Of a stretch of 64,000 bases of DNA, positions 1 through 7,457 are shown piece by piece. The DNA lies in the NCBI GenBank assembly GCA_003669055.1, contig RAYB01000014.1, positions 60,174 through 124,173 of the forward strand, in the 5' to 3' direction. The notes under the pieces were generated by a model, which was not told where the DNA came from, ran no database searches, and worked only from the letters and a program-made list of their open reading frames with translations. This DNA comes from a bacterium 1XD21-70 (GTDB lineage: Bacteria; Bacillota; Clostridia; Lachnospirales; Lachnospiraceae). The position numbers and the translations under genes are program-made. Every line of letters starts with the position of its first letter. Positions within the stretch are counted from its first letter, which is position 1.

Positions 1-992
1 GGCAGATCCGGCGGAAGCTAAGTGAAAAGGGGCTTAGGGCCAAATACACATTTGAGGACATAATCCATGAGAGTAAAATTATGGAAGATACCATTGAGAC
101 GGCAAGGCGGTACGCATTGTCTGAGTCCAATGTGATCCTGGTGGGGGAGACGGGGACGGGAAAGGAGATGTTTGCCCAGAGCATACATAATGCAAGCAAC
201 CGGAAAAACGGTCCCTTTGTGGCCATCAACTGTGCGGCTCTTCCGGAGAATCTTTTGGAGAGCGAACTGTTTGGATATGTGGAGGGAGCCTTTACCGGCA
301 CGGTGAAAGGAGGGAAAATGGGGTTGTTTGAGCAGGCTCATGGGGGAACCCTGTTTCTGGATGAGATTGGGGAGATCTCCCTGGCGATCCAGACAAAGCT
401 GCTGCGGGTGCTTCAGGAGCGGGAGATCCGCCGGATTGGGGACAACAAGGTGATTTCTGTGGATGTGCGGATTGTTTCTGCTACCAATAAAAGTATCCAC
501 AGGCTGTCGGAGCAGGGGATGTTCCGCAGGGATTTGGCATACCGCCTGGATGTGCTGCGCATTTTTTTGCCCCCCTTAAGGCAGCGGGGGCAGGATATCC
601 CTCTTTTGTTCCTCCATCTTCTGCAGCAGCTGGGAAAGTCCCAGAACCGGCTGGTTCCCCGGATAGAGCCGGAGGATTTAAAAGCCTTGGAGGAGCATTC
701 CTTTTTGGGAAATGTGAGGGAACTTCACAATGTGGCAGAGAGGGCCTGTGCCCTGAGCAGCGGCAGCAGGATTACGAAAGAGGCTCTGGCGGCTGCCATG
801 GAGCCGCCGGATTTGGAGCCGGAGGAGGATAGGAGGAAAGATAAGGAAAGGGTTATGGAAGAGGGGCTGCCAGATGAAAGAACTATGATTCAGCAGGCTC
901 TGGCCTTGTGCAGGGGGAATCAGACAAAGGCGGCAAAAATGCTGGGGATTGACCGGTCTACCTTGTGGAGGAAGATGAAGAAATACGGGTAA
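1..992 (+). CDS. sigma-54-dependent transcriptional activator (5' partial)
   Basis: The frame is open from base 3, so the gene starts left of the window; 329 residues are visible. They hold an AAA+ sigma-54 interaction domain with Walker A GETGTGKE, the GAFTG loop that contacts sigma-54, and Walker B-like GGTLFLDEIGE. A Fis-type helix-turn-helix follows at the end (NQTKAAKMLGIDRSTLWRKM). Proteins of this kind remodel sigma-54 RNA polymerase using ATP. The sensory N-terminal domain is missing, so the signal is unknown. A sigma-54 promoter lies 159 bp downstream in front of the permease gene, so it very likely activates the 1205-4287 operon. Confidence 0.95.
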   Translation, partial: QIRRKLSEKGLRAKYTFEDIIHESKIMEDTIETARRYALSESNVILVGETGTGKEMFAQSIHNASNRKNGPFVAINCAALPENLLESELFGYVEGAFTGTVKGGKMGLFEQAHGGTLFLDEIGEISLAIQTKLLRVLQEREIRRIGDNKVISVDVRIVSATNKSIHRLSEQGMFRRDLAYRLDVLRIFLPPLRQRGQDIPLLFLHLLQQLGKSQNRLVPRIEPEDLKALEEHSFLGNVRELHNVAERACALSSGSRITKEALAAAMEPPDLEPEEDRRKDKERVMEEGLPDERTMIQQALALCRGNQTKAAKMLGIDRSTLWRKMKKYG

Positions 993-1024
993 AAGCCGAC
1001 TATAGTTTCCTGGTATGGCATATA

Positions 1025-1055
1025 TGTTGCAATATTGTTGTATCTGCTACAGTAT
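1025..1055. promoter_or_regulatory. possible upstream activator site for the sigma-54 regulator
   Basis: About 110 bp upstream of the -24/-12 promoter lies a short AT-rich stretch with the perfect dyad CAATATTG (1030-1037), embedded in TTGTTG/TGTTGC elements and followed by GCTACA. Sigma-54 activators usually bind dyads 80-200 bp upstream of their promoter, so position and form fit. The assignment is inferred. Confidence 0.35.
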
Positions 1056-1150
1056 TTTGGCGGGATGAGTTTTGGATTTATCTGATAAAGCTATGATTTT
1101 CTGCTGGTTTTTCGATATTTTAGGCGCACTTGGAGATGTGTTTTAAACTC

Positions 1151-1165
1151 TGGCACAGAAGTTGC
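1151..1165 (+). promoter_or_regulatory. sigma-54 (-24/-12) promoter of the permease operon
   Basis: The sequence TGGCACAGAAGTTGC has the invariant GG (1152-1153) and GC (1164-1165) separated by exactly 10 bases, matching the sigma-54 consensus TGGCAC-N5-TTGC. Transcription should start near 1177, giving a short leader before the ATG at 1205. A sigma-54 activator gene lies immediately upstream. Confidence 0.9.
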
Positions 1166-1204
1166 TTAATAATCTGGTATCAAATAAAAACGGAGGGTTT
1201 ATTT

Positions 1205-2533
1205 ATGGCAACTGGATATGTGTTAGGGGTATTTGCAGTGGTGATTGTACTGATGATTTTCCTGATTTCCAAATGCAAGGTTCATGCGGCGATGGGAATT
1301 CTCTTTTCTGCCATTGTCCTGGCTATTGCGCTGAAAACGCCCTGGCAGGATATTGAAGGTACGATCAACGGAGGTTTTTCAGGCACGATTAAGAGTGTGG
1401 CGATTGTGATCTTTCTTGGTTGTACCATGGGGACAGTGCTGGAAAAGACAGGGGCTGCCATCCGCATCACCAAGTGGGCCATCGGGCTTTTCGGGGATGA
1501 CAAGATGATCTGGGGGATTGCCCTGGCATCCTTTATCCTGGGAATCCCCATCTTTGCGGACACGGTTGTGATTCTTCTGATTCCCATTGTGTCCCTTTTG
1601 GCAGTGCAGACAAAGAAATCCATGATGTGCTATGGAACCGTTCTCTATCTGGGGGCTCTTGTGACGGCATCCCTGGTTCCTCCCACTCCCGGACCGGTGT
1701 CTGCGGCCGCTCTTTTGAACGTTCCGTTGGGGCAGGCGATCATCTGGGGGCTGATCACAGCTGTTCCTAGTGTGATTGCCGCCACCCTTTACTGTATGAC
1801 ACTGAAAACCCCGGTTATGCCGAAAGAAGAGTTTATCAAGGCGGCTCAGGAGGTGGTGGAGGGCAGTAAACTGCCCGGCCTGGCGAAATCCCTGGCTCCG
1901 ATTATAGTCCCTCTTGGTTTAATCGTGTGCAATACGGCGGCTTCCATTCTGGTTCCGGATACAGCGGCTGCCAATTTCCTGGCATTTGTGGGAAGCCCGC
2001 TGGCAGCGCTGTTTACCGGCTGCCTGGTATCCCTGACACTGACCGGCAAGGAGTGGAAGACGAAAAAGGTTCTGGACAGCTGGGTGGGAGAGGGGGTCAC
2101 CGCAGCGGCCATGCCGATTATCGTCACCGGCATGGGCGGCGCCCTGGCGACCTTTGTCAAGAATGCAGGGGTTGCTGACCGGATTGCAGAAGTGGTGGTT
2201 TCCTCCCCCTTCCCGGCGATTCTGATTCCGATTATCATTGCGGCCATCATTCATGTGGTGACTGGCTCGAATGCCCTGGGAGTCATGACGGCGGCAGCCT
2301 TGGTGGAGCCGATGCTCGGCACCCTGGGGATTTCCCCGGTGGCGGCATTTCTTGCCTGCGGCACAGGCGCATTGATGTTTAAGCATGCCAATTCCAGCGG
2401 CTTCTGGGTGACAGTCTCCATGTCCAACATGGATGTGAACCAGGGAATCCGGGCCGTGGGAGGTGCGTCTACGGTAGCGGGGCTGACAGGGGCGGTCTTT
2501 ACCTGCATTTTCAACGCGCTGCATTTGATTTAA
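1205..2533 (+). CDS. GntP-family gluconate/sugar-acid:H+ symporter
   Basis: A 442-residue polytopic membrane protein, the normal GntP length, with about a dozen hydrophobic segments and typical family stretches such as LVPPTPGPVSAAALL and GTGALMFKHANSSGFW. The family imports gluconate and related aldonates with protons. An in-frame ATG lies upstream at 1130, but that would start before the predicted transcription start; the ATG at 1205 has a GGAGG site 9-10 bases ahead. It is the first gene of a sigma-54-driven operon with a dehydrogenase and an OtnC-like aldolase, so a four-carbon sugar acid such as threonate or erythronate is the likely substrate (inference). Confidence 0.93.
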   Translation: MATGYVLGVFAVVIVLMIFLISKCKVHAAMGILFSAIVLAIALKTPWQDIEGTINGGFSGTIKSVAIVIFLGCTMGTVLEKTGAAIRITKWAIGLFGDDKMIWGIALASFILGIPIFADTVVILLIPIVSLLAVQTKKSMMCYGTVLYLGALVTASLVPPTPGPVSAAALLNVPLGQAIIWGLITAVPSVIAATLYCMTLKTPVMPKEEFIKAAQEVVEGSKLPGLAKSLAPIIVPLGLIVCNTAASILVPDTAAANFLAFVGSPLAALFTGCLVSLTLTGKEWKTKKVLDSWVGEGVTAAAMPIIVTGMGGALATFVKNAGVADRIAEVVVSSPFPAILIPIIIAAIIHVVTGSNALGVMTAAALVEPMLGTLGISPVAAFLACGTGALMFKHANSSGFWVTVSMSNMDVNQGIRAVGGASTVAGLTGAVFTCIFNALHLI

Positions 2534-2591
2534 GGTAACTGGAAGACAAATAGAGGAATTTCGCGGGAATAAAACAGCACAGGAGGTTATC

Positions 2592-3581
2592 ATGGAAAAA
2601 TTCATAACAAAAGCGGCATGTCTTAACGGTGCCTATGACATTGAACTGATTGACAGGGAACTGGTGTGTGGGGAAGACGACATTATTGTAAAGAATCATT
2701 TGATGGGAATCTGCGGATCGGATAAAAGCTTCTATCGGGGCTTTATGCCCCCTCAGACGGCAGAGTTCCGCCAGCCTCCCCAATTCCCCTTTTTGCTGGG
2801 GCATGAGAGCGGGGGCACGGTGGTGGCCGTGGGAAGCCGGGTCAGCGACTATAAGGTGGGAGACAAGGTGATTGCCTTTGGCTGGAACAATAATTTTGCA
2901 GAGTATTTTATGGCAAAGGCATTTCAGCTGCAGCCCGTTCCTTTTGGCCTGGATATGGATATTGCCAGCCTGGGCGAGCCTACGTCATGCGCCATGTATT
3001 CGGGCCTGAATTGCCGGGTTCAGCTAGGAGACTGTGTGGTGGTCATGGGAGGCGGTTATGCCGGGCAGATTATTGCCCAGTGCGCCAAGCTTAAAGGGGC
3101 TTATCAGGTGATTGTGGTAGACGTGCTGGAAGGAAAGCTGGATCTGGCAAAAGCGCTGGGGGCAGACCTTGTGATTAACAGCAGCGAGGAGGATCCGGTG
3201 GCAAAGGTAAAGGAGATTACCGGAGGCATCGGTGCAGATGTGGTGGTGGAGGCGGCCGGAACAGAGGAATCCTTCAACGCCGCCAGCGCCATGGTCCGCC
3301 ATAACGGAAAGTTTGTATTTTATAGCTGGGTGACCAAGCCGGTGACACTCAATATCAGCCGGTGGCATGATGACGGGCTGGAATTTGTCAATACCTGCCT
3401 GGTCCATCACACCTGGCAGCAGAGGTATGTGTGGTTTCCTGAAACCATGCGCCCCATTGCCCAGGGCCTGGTGGAGATCCGGCCGCTCATTACCAACGAA
3501 TTTAAACTGGAAGATTTGAAGGCAGGTTTTGAACTGGCAGACAGGGACGATGCTGCTATTAAGATTGTATTCCGCCCGTAG
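2592..3581 (+). CDS. zinc-type medium-chain alcohol/polyol dehydrogenase
   Basis: 329 residues of the medium-chain dehydrogenase family. The N-terminal catalytic part has the zinc ligands in GICGSDKSF (Cys), LLGHESGG (His-Glu) and LGEPTSC (Glu). The cofactor fold has the glycine-rich GGGYAGQ and a following acidic VVDVLEG, which suggests NAD. The four-cysteine structural zinc loop seen in many relatives is absent. An AGGAGG site precedes the ATG. It lies between the permease and the aldolase, so it probably oxidises the imported sugar acid or a derived polyol; the exact substrate cannot be read from the sequence. Confidence 0.9.
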   Translation: MEKFITKAACLNGAYDIELIDRELVCGEDDIIVKNHLMGICGSDKSFYRGFMPPQTAEFRQPPQFPFLLGHESGGTVVAVGSRVSDYKVGDKVIAFGWNNNFAEYFMAKAFQLQPVPFGLDMDIASLGEPTSCAMYSGLNCRVQLGDCVVVMGGGYAGQIIAQCAKLKGAYQVIVVDVLEGKLDLAKALGADLVINSSEEDPVAKVKEITGGIGADVVVEAAGTEESFNAASAMVRHNGKFVFYSWVTKPVTLNISRWHDDGLEFVNTCLVHHTWQQRYVWFPETMRPIAQGLVEIRPLITNEFKLEDLKAGFELADRDDAAIKIVFRP

Positions 3582-3678
3582 GCGGAAAGGCTGAAAATGA
3601 GGGGCAAAGGAAATAATGGGCATAATTAGGAAAGGAAGGGAACGGCCCAGGGTGCATGGGCGGTCAAGGGGATGGCGC

Positions 3679-4287
3679 ATGGAGAAAGAGTTGAGGCAGA
3701 AGATGGAGGAGGCAGTTTGGGTTGCATGCAGTTTGTTTGCGCGCAACCGGGTTACCGGCTCTTCGGCAAATCTGAGTTTCTTACATAACGGGAGCATGTA
3801 TATCACTGCAAGCGGAAGCTGTTTCGGGACATTGACAGAGGAAAGCTTTGCCGCTATGGATTTGGGGGGCAATCTGCTCAGCGACAAGCAGCCCAGCAAG
3901 GAGTGGCCTCTGCATCTGGGGATTTATCAGAAAAAGCCTGGGACAAAAGCTGTGCTGCACACCCATGGGATCCATGCCGTGCTGTGGAGTTTTGTGCCCG
4001 TAACAGATGAGGCAGACTGCATCCCGGCCTGTACCCCTTATCTGAAAATGAAACTGGGGCGGGTGTGCATGGTTCCCTATGAGCAGCCGGGATCCCAGGC
4101 TTTGTTCGATGCCTTCGGCAGCCGGGTGATGTCCGGGGACGGATATCTGCTAAAACGCCATGGGGCGGTGGTACCGGGGAAGGATATTATGGATGCTTTT
4201 TATTGTATGGAGGAACTGGAAGAAAATGCCCGGATTGCCTGGGAACTTTGGCGGGCAGGGCTTTGGGGCATTCACCAAAAGCACTGA
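3679..4287 (+). CDS. class II aldolase, OtnC-like 3-oxo-tetronate 4-phosphate decarboxylase
   Basis: About 202 residues from the chosen start. It carries TGSSANLS near the N-terminus, PSKEWPLH with the conserved glutamate, metal ligands in HTHGIHA, and a further His in KRHGAVV, matching the fuculose aldolase/OtnC family better than ribulose epimerases. OtnC decarboxylates 3-oxo-tetronate 4-phosphate to dihydroxyacetone phosphate. An ATG at 3616 in the same frame would add a basic, unlikely tail; the ATG at 3679 matches the family N-terminus and has an AAGGGGA site. The partner kinase (OtnK) is not in view. Confidence 0.85.
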   Translation: MEKELRQKMEEAVWVACSLFARNRVTGSSANLSFLHNGSMYITASGSCFGTLTEESFAAMDLGGNLLSDKQPSKEWPLHLGIYQKKPGTKAVLHTHGIHAVLWSFVPVTDEADCIPACTPYLKMKLGRVCMVPYEQPGSQALFDAFGSRVMSGDGYLLKRHGAVVPGKDIMDAFYCMEELEENARIAWELWRAGLWGIHQKH

Positions 4288-4289
4288 TT

Positions 4290-4658
4290 TCATCCCCCCA
4301 TCCTCTCCCTGAGCGCGACAATCTCCTGATAAAAACGATGGTCAAACTTTTCATAGTTCTGTTCCTTTGCTTTTTCCAAGAATTCGGCCGCCTGGATGGG
4401 GTCTGTTTTGTGGTAATGCTCTGCCAGGATGAAGCTGGCTCTCGCCGAACCGGCGATAGAGGCTTGGGTCATGGTGGTGATCCACAGGCCCTGATCCGGG
4501 GCAATGCCATCGGGGCTGTAAAAGAGGGCGGCCAGGTTGTGGGGCACGGCATCCGCGGCATACCGGAAGTAGGCGGCCGCCAGGCCAAAATTAGGGGTTA
4601 CTTTATACGGACATGGCTTCCTAAGTCTTCGACATTGTGGATTGCAACAACTGAACAC
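4290..4658 (-). pseudogene. C-terminal fragment of a Sel1/TPR-like gene
   Basis: Reading leftward, roughly the last 105 residues (from about 4612 down) form a GC-rich helical repeat region rich in AAAYFRYAAD, ARASFILAEHY and AAEFLEKAKEQN, resembling Sel1/TPR repeats. The first ~18 codons are AT-rich and look like unrelated flanking DNA read through. There is no credible ribosome-binding site. I read it as the 3' part of a gene cut by the AT-rich island; a GC-rich, same-strand N-terminal fragment lies beyond the island at 6874-7431. Confidence 0.55.
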
Positions 4659-4966
4659 AGAGGATCAGTTGTTGCGGAACAGATACCTTCTATGCCAGTG
4701 GTTTCAATCCTTTGCGTGATAACTGACTGTAAAAGACTGATTATGTTTTCAACTCCTTTTTCTAACGGTTCTGGACTTTTCTTTTCGACTTTAAAAAAGA
4801 AAAATAAAATACCGTTAATTGAATCCAAATCAAATGGTGGATTCTCCGTCAACAGATTTGGAGTTAAAGGCCGGCATAATGCGGTTAATTGGCAAAAATG
4901 CTCCGTTAAAATAGTGTAAAGAAAATTTCGGAGGAATTTATAATTTGGTTCCGCCCTTTTGCACAA
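4598..4966 (-). CDS. uncertain small protein in AT-rich island
   Basis: A 122-codon leftward frame that overlaps the 3' end of the membrane-protein gene and spans the junction with the GC-rich flank. Parts look protein-like (EPLEKGVENIISLLQSVITQ), but there is no clear ribosome-binding site and no family is recognised. It could be the shifted continuation of the gene at 4906-5289 or chance. Confidence 0.25.
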   Translation of the reverse strand: MCKRAEPNYKFLRNFLYTILTEHFCQLTALCRPLTPNLLTENPPFDLDSINGILFFFFKVEKKSPEPLEKGVENIISLLQSVITQRIETTGIEGICSATTDPLCSVVAIHNVEDLGSHVRIK

Positions 4967-5289
4967 TTCTGTTTCTTCTTCCGTTCAAGAACTGCATCTT
5001 TTTTGGTCTGAATCCAACCGAAAAACCAGCACAGGATACAAAAGATTCCCAATAGAAAAATACTATATTTTTCAATAATATTCTGGATTATCGAAAATAT
5101 CATAGTAACAGTCCATAGGGTAACAAGGATAGCCATTACCCCAGCAAATAAGATGCCAACAATTTTTATTACCTGATGTTTGGTTTCTGGTTTTTTTATG
5201 CAAGAAATGATTTTTCCCTGCAAGGTTTTTAAATTTTCAATTATTTCAGAACCGAGTTCTTTAATAAGAATGACTGTTTTTTTAATCAT
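4906..5289 (-). CDS. small two-helix membrane protein
   Basis: 127 residues, unrecognised. It has an amphipathic, lysine-rich start (about 1-35), two hydrophobic segments (around 42-66 and 74-94, the second ending FCILCWFFGWIQ), then a very basic tail (LERKKKQNCAKGRNQ). An AAAGGAAAAAATG context precedes the ATG on the minus strand. It is AT-rich like the XRE gene upstream and belongs to the same island; function unknown. Confidence 0.55.
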   Translation of the reverse strand: MIKKTVILIKELGSEIIENLKTLQGKIISCIKKPETKHQVIKIVGILFAGVMAILVTLWTVTMIFSIIQNIIEKYSIFLLGIFCILCWFFGWIQTKKDAVLERKKKQNCAKGRNQIINSSEIFFTLF

Positions 5290-5346
5290 TTTTTCCTTTC
5301 CGGTTGAAGGAATTTTTTATTCCTTCAATCCATTTATTATTTTTTG

Positions 5347-5391
5347 TTATCGCAAAAATTGCAACAAAAAACGGCTATAATTTTGCGATAA
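5347..5391. repeat. inverted repeat in AT-rich gap
   Basis: Between the membrane-protein gene and the XRE gene (5290-5671) no gene is seen. TTATCGCAAAAATT (5347-5360) is mirrored by AATTTTGCGATAA (5379-5391), with one extra A in the left arm. It may be a weak terminator or regulator site; the rest of the gap is AT-rich with no recognisable element. Confidence 0.5.
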
Positions 5392-5671
5392 AAACTCCCA
5401 TCGTAAAAGATACGAAAAAATGTTTTCATCGGCAAAATCACGCCGCAACAAATCTGCCATCTCATCATTAAAGACAAGTCAATATTCAAAAAAGTATAAA
5501 AACAAAAAATAAATTAGACAATCACTCCCTTTCGATTTAATATATTTATTATATCACAAATCAAACAAAAATCAAGTTTTTTTATAAAAAACATATAAAC
5601 AAAATGAATAAAATGTAAATTGCAATTATTAATTTTTACAAAAATGTTACTATATTTTATAGAAGAAAAAA

Positions 5672-5914
5672 TCATCGAATTTCTTGTTCTAAAGATTCAA
5701 AAACGGAATGACTAAAAAACTCTCCTAACGTCATTTCCAGTCCATCACATATTTTTTTTACAGTAGAAAGGGAAATGCACCTTCGTTTTGGATCAAAGAT
5801 ACTGTAGACGGTTGATGGTGTCAAACCGCAGATATTCGACAAGCTATTATAAGTAATTCCTCTTTCCTTGCATAAAAGTTCAATTCTTTTTGCAGTTGCA
5901 TCTTTTACATTCAT
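5672..5914 (-). CDS. XRE-family transcriptional regulator
   Basis: An 80-residue single-domain Cro/CI helix-turn-helix protein. The recognition region is TYNSLSNICGLTPSTVYSIF, followed by the usual LSTVKKICDGLEMTLGEFF helix pair. An AGGAAAGG site precedes the ATG. It is divergent from the cell-wall-binding protein gene; two abutting 14-bp dyads lie in the shared promoter region, so it probably represses that gene and itself. Confidence 0.88.
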   Translation of the reverse strand: MNVKDATAKRIELLCKERGITYNSLSNICGLTPSTVYSIFDPKRRCISLSTVKKICDGLEMTLGEFFSHSVFESLEQEIR

Positions 5915-5969
5915 GTCAATGAATCCTTTCCTAATTATATAGTGGTTTTAAGAAAAGGATATGACTTTT

Positions 5970-5997
5970 TACGCATTAGCGTATACGCATTTGCGTA
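5970..5997. promoter_or_regulatory. two tandem 14-bp dyad operators
   Basis: TACGCATTAGCGTA (5970-5983) is followed with no gap by TACGCATTTGCGTA (5984-5997). Each has TACGC/GCGTA arms around ATTA or ATTT. The second overlaps the -35 element of the rightward promoter. The arrangement fits cooperative binding by the divergently encoded XRE regulator. Confidence 0.75.
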
Positions 5998-6019
5998 TAT
6001 TGTTGTAATATGCTATAAT
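5991..6019 (+). promoter_or_regulatory. extended -10 promoter of the cell-wall-binding protein gene
   Basis: TTGCGT (5991-5996), a 17-base spacer, then TGC-TATAAT (6011-6019). It overlaps the tandem dyads, so operator occupancy should block it. A TAGGAGG ribosome-binding site follows before the ATG at 6066. Confidence 0.8.
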
Positions 6020-6065
6020 GTAAAAGATAAAATACTATACTTTAAATTGATAGGAGGAATTGATA

Positions 6066-6823
6066 ATGAGACTCAAAAAAATTTTATCCTTGTGGCTACC
6101 GCTTTGTGCCTTACAATAGGTAGTTCCTTAACTACTTGGGCGGCAGGCGCAACAGTGAGTAGCAGTACTCAAATGGCAACAAATCAAAATGACCCCACAG
6201 AACAGGTATCTGTAAATGGGGCCAGTACATCAGTTTGGAGTTTCAGCAAATCAGATGATTTAATTTTTACACAAATGGATATACCATATAGTAGTTACCG
6301 AAATGCTATGATTTATATTTATTATCCAAAAACTGATGGAAATTTTACAATCAACTCTCTGCAATATGGGTTATTAGATGATTTTGCCTTTGGAGTTGAT
6401 GCAGATGGTTATATTGATTTAATTGGGGCAGATATAAATAAATCATTCCCGTTGTATCAAACAATTCAAAATTCCGGTCAACTAAATGGATATCAGCCAG
6501 AAGATTGCTTATACTCGATTTCAATAAGATATGATGATGCAGAAACAAAAATAGACAGTTATTGGGTTTATCGCTTTATCAAATTTTCAAGAGATAATAG
6601 TGTTGTAAATACCACATATACAACTAATAGTGCAGGGACATGGGCTAGTGATGATAAGGGCTGGTGGATTCAGTATGCGGATGGAACCTATTTAACAAAT
6701 GCATGGTACCAATCTCCGACTTCCGGGCTATGGTATTATATGGGGGCTGATGGCTATATGCTCACCAATACCACGACACCAGATGGATGCAAGGTCAATG
6801 CCGATGGAGTTTGGGTACAATAA
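6066..6823 (+). CDS. exported cell-wall-binding repeat protein, frameshifted in the signal peptide (A7 tract)
   Basis: The best start, ATG 6066 with a TAGGAGGAATTG site, reads MRLKKILSLW and stops after 17 codons. After the seven-A run at 6075-6081 the other frame is open to 6823 and encodes ILVATALCLTIGSSLTTWAA, the hydrophobic core and cleavage region of a signal peptide. An eighth A would join them. The mature part (about 220 residues) has an unrecognised domain, then choline-binding-type repeats rich in W and G (KGWWIQYADG, SGLWYYMGADGYM). Either expression varies by A-tract slippage or the copy is broken. It is divergent from the XRE gene and has its own terminator. Confidence 0.7.
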
Positions 6824-6846
6824 TTCAGGTTTTAATGATTTTCAGG

Positions 6847-6875
6847 GCGGTTCTCCGAAAGGGGAGCCGCTTTTT
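6847..6875 (+). terminator. rho-independent terminator
   Basis: GGCGGTTCTCC-type left arm (6847-6856) pairs over ten positions, two of them G-U, with GGGGAGCCGC (6861-6870) around a GAAA loop. Five T's follow. It ends transcription of the cell-wall-binding protein gene. Confidence 0.88.
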
Positions 6876-6914
6876 ATAAAATTTTTGTGTACCATTCCTT
6901 CACCCCCCAAAACA

Positions 6915-6966
6915 GTGATTTTAGGAGTGAATGTTGAAAAGCACATTCACTCCTAAGCAAAATCAC
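6915..6966. repeat. long inverted repeat at the right edge of the AT-rich island
   Basis: TTAGGAGTGAATG (6921-6933) pairs with CATTCACTCCTAA (6944-6956). The pairing continues outward as GTGATTTT/AAAATCAC after a GC bulge, giving about 20 bp in all. There is no T tract next to it. It sits where composition changes from AT- to GC-rich and may mark the end of the inserted segment. Confidence 0.65.
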
Positions 6967-6969
6967 TTG

Positions 6970-6996
6970 CCCCCTATGCCCATCTCCCATAGGGGG
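6970..6996. repeat. second hairpin, CCCCCTATG / CATAGGGGG
   Basis: A perfect 9-bp stem (6970-6978 with 6988-6996) four bases from the previous inverted repeat. It lies inside the disrupted leftward gene. It could be a leftover coding palindrome or an element end. Confidence 0.5.
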
Positions 6997-7457
6997 AAGC
7001 ATCCTGGAGACATCTTCCGGGGCCAGGGCGTGCTTTTCCTGGCGGCATACCCAGAAATAGTGGAATATGGTCTGCAGCCGCAGGATGATGCCGTTTCGCT
7101 CTTCGGCGATCAGGAAATGTTCCCGGTGAAGCAGCGGAAGGGGGGAATCCGGATGGTTGTTAATGTGCTTTCCGATATTGGCGGAATTGCCATCTAAGGA
7201 TTGGGTTACAATGAACCGAAGCTGCCGGGCCTGGGGTTTGGCAGCTTCGGGCATCTGGCTGCCATGCCTGGCGAGCAGCACCCTCAGCTGCCCGCACAGG
7301 GATTCTGAACAGATATTTTTCTGGGTAAAAGCAAACAGGACATGATAAAAGACAACCTGGTTCGGGAACAGCTTTTTCCCTTTGCCGCAGAGGCGGCCGG
7401 CCAACCGCCGGAGCAAGGTTTCTTGTGTCATGGGTAAAAGGTACCTTTCCGCGTGGT

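Larger units (their letters stand above)
6874..7431 (-). pseudogene. N-terminal fragment of an unrecognised gene
   Basis: A leftward frame directly after the iron alcohol dehydrogenase gene (26-bp gap) with a GGAAAGG site before the ATG. About 150 residues are GC-rich and protein-like (TLLRRLAGRLCGKGKKLFPNQ, PLPLLHREHFLIAEERNG), then the composition changes and the frame runs through a hairpin region and the terminator. It probably lost its 3' part to the island at 4.6-6.9 kb; the Sel1-like fragment at 4290-4612 on the same strand could be that part. No family is recognised. Confidence 0.5.

Noticed and set aside
1919..2605. Leftward 228-codon frame over the GntP gene
   Set aside because: Antisense to a clear membrane transporter; histidine/arginine-rich composition typical of a shadow frame.
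4203..4919. Rightward 238-codon frame across the aldolase end and island border
   Set aside because: Overlaps the aldolase in another frame, crosses a composition boundary and resembles no protein.
5942..6065. Upstream start for the cell-wall-binding protein in the open frame
   Set aside because: It would start before the promoter -10 element at 6014-6019, and its extra residues give no signal peptide; the ATG at 6066 has the real ribosome-binding site.
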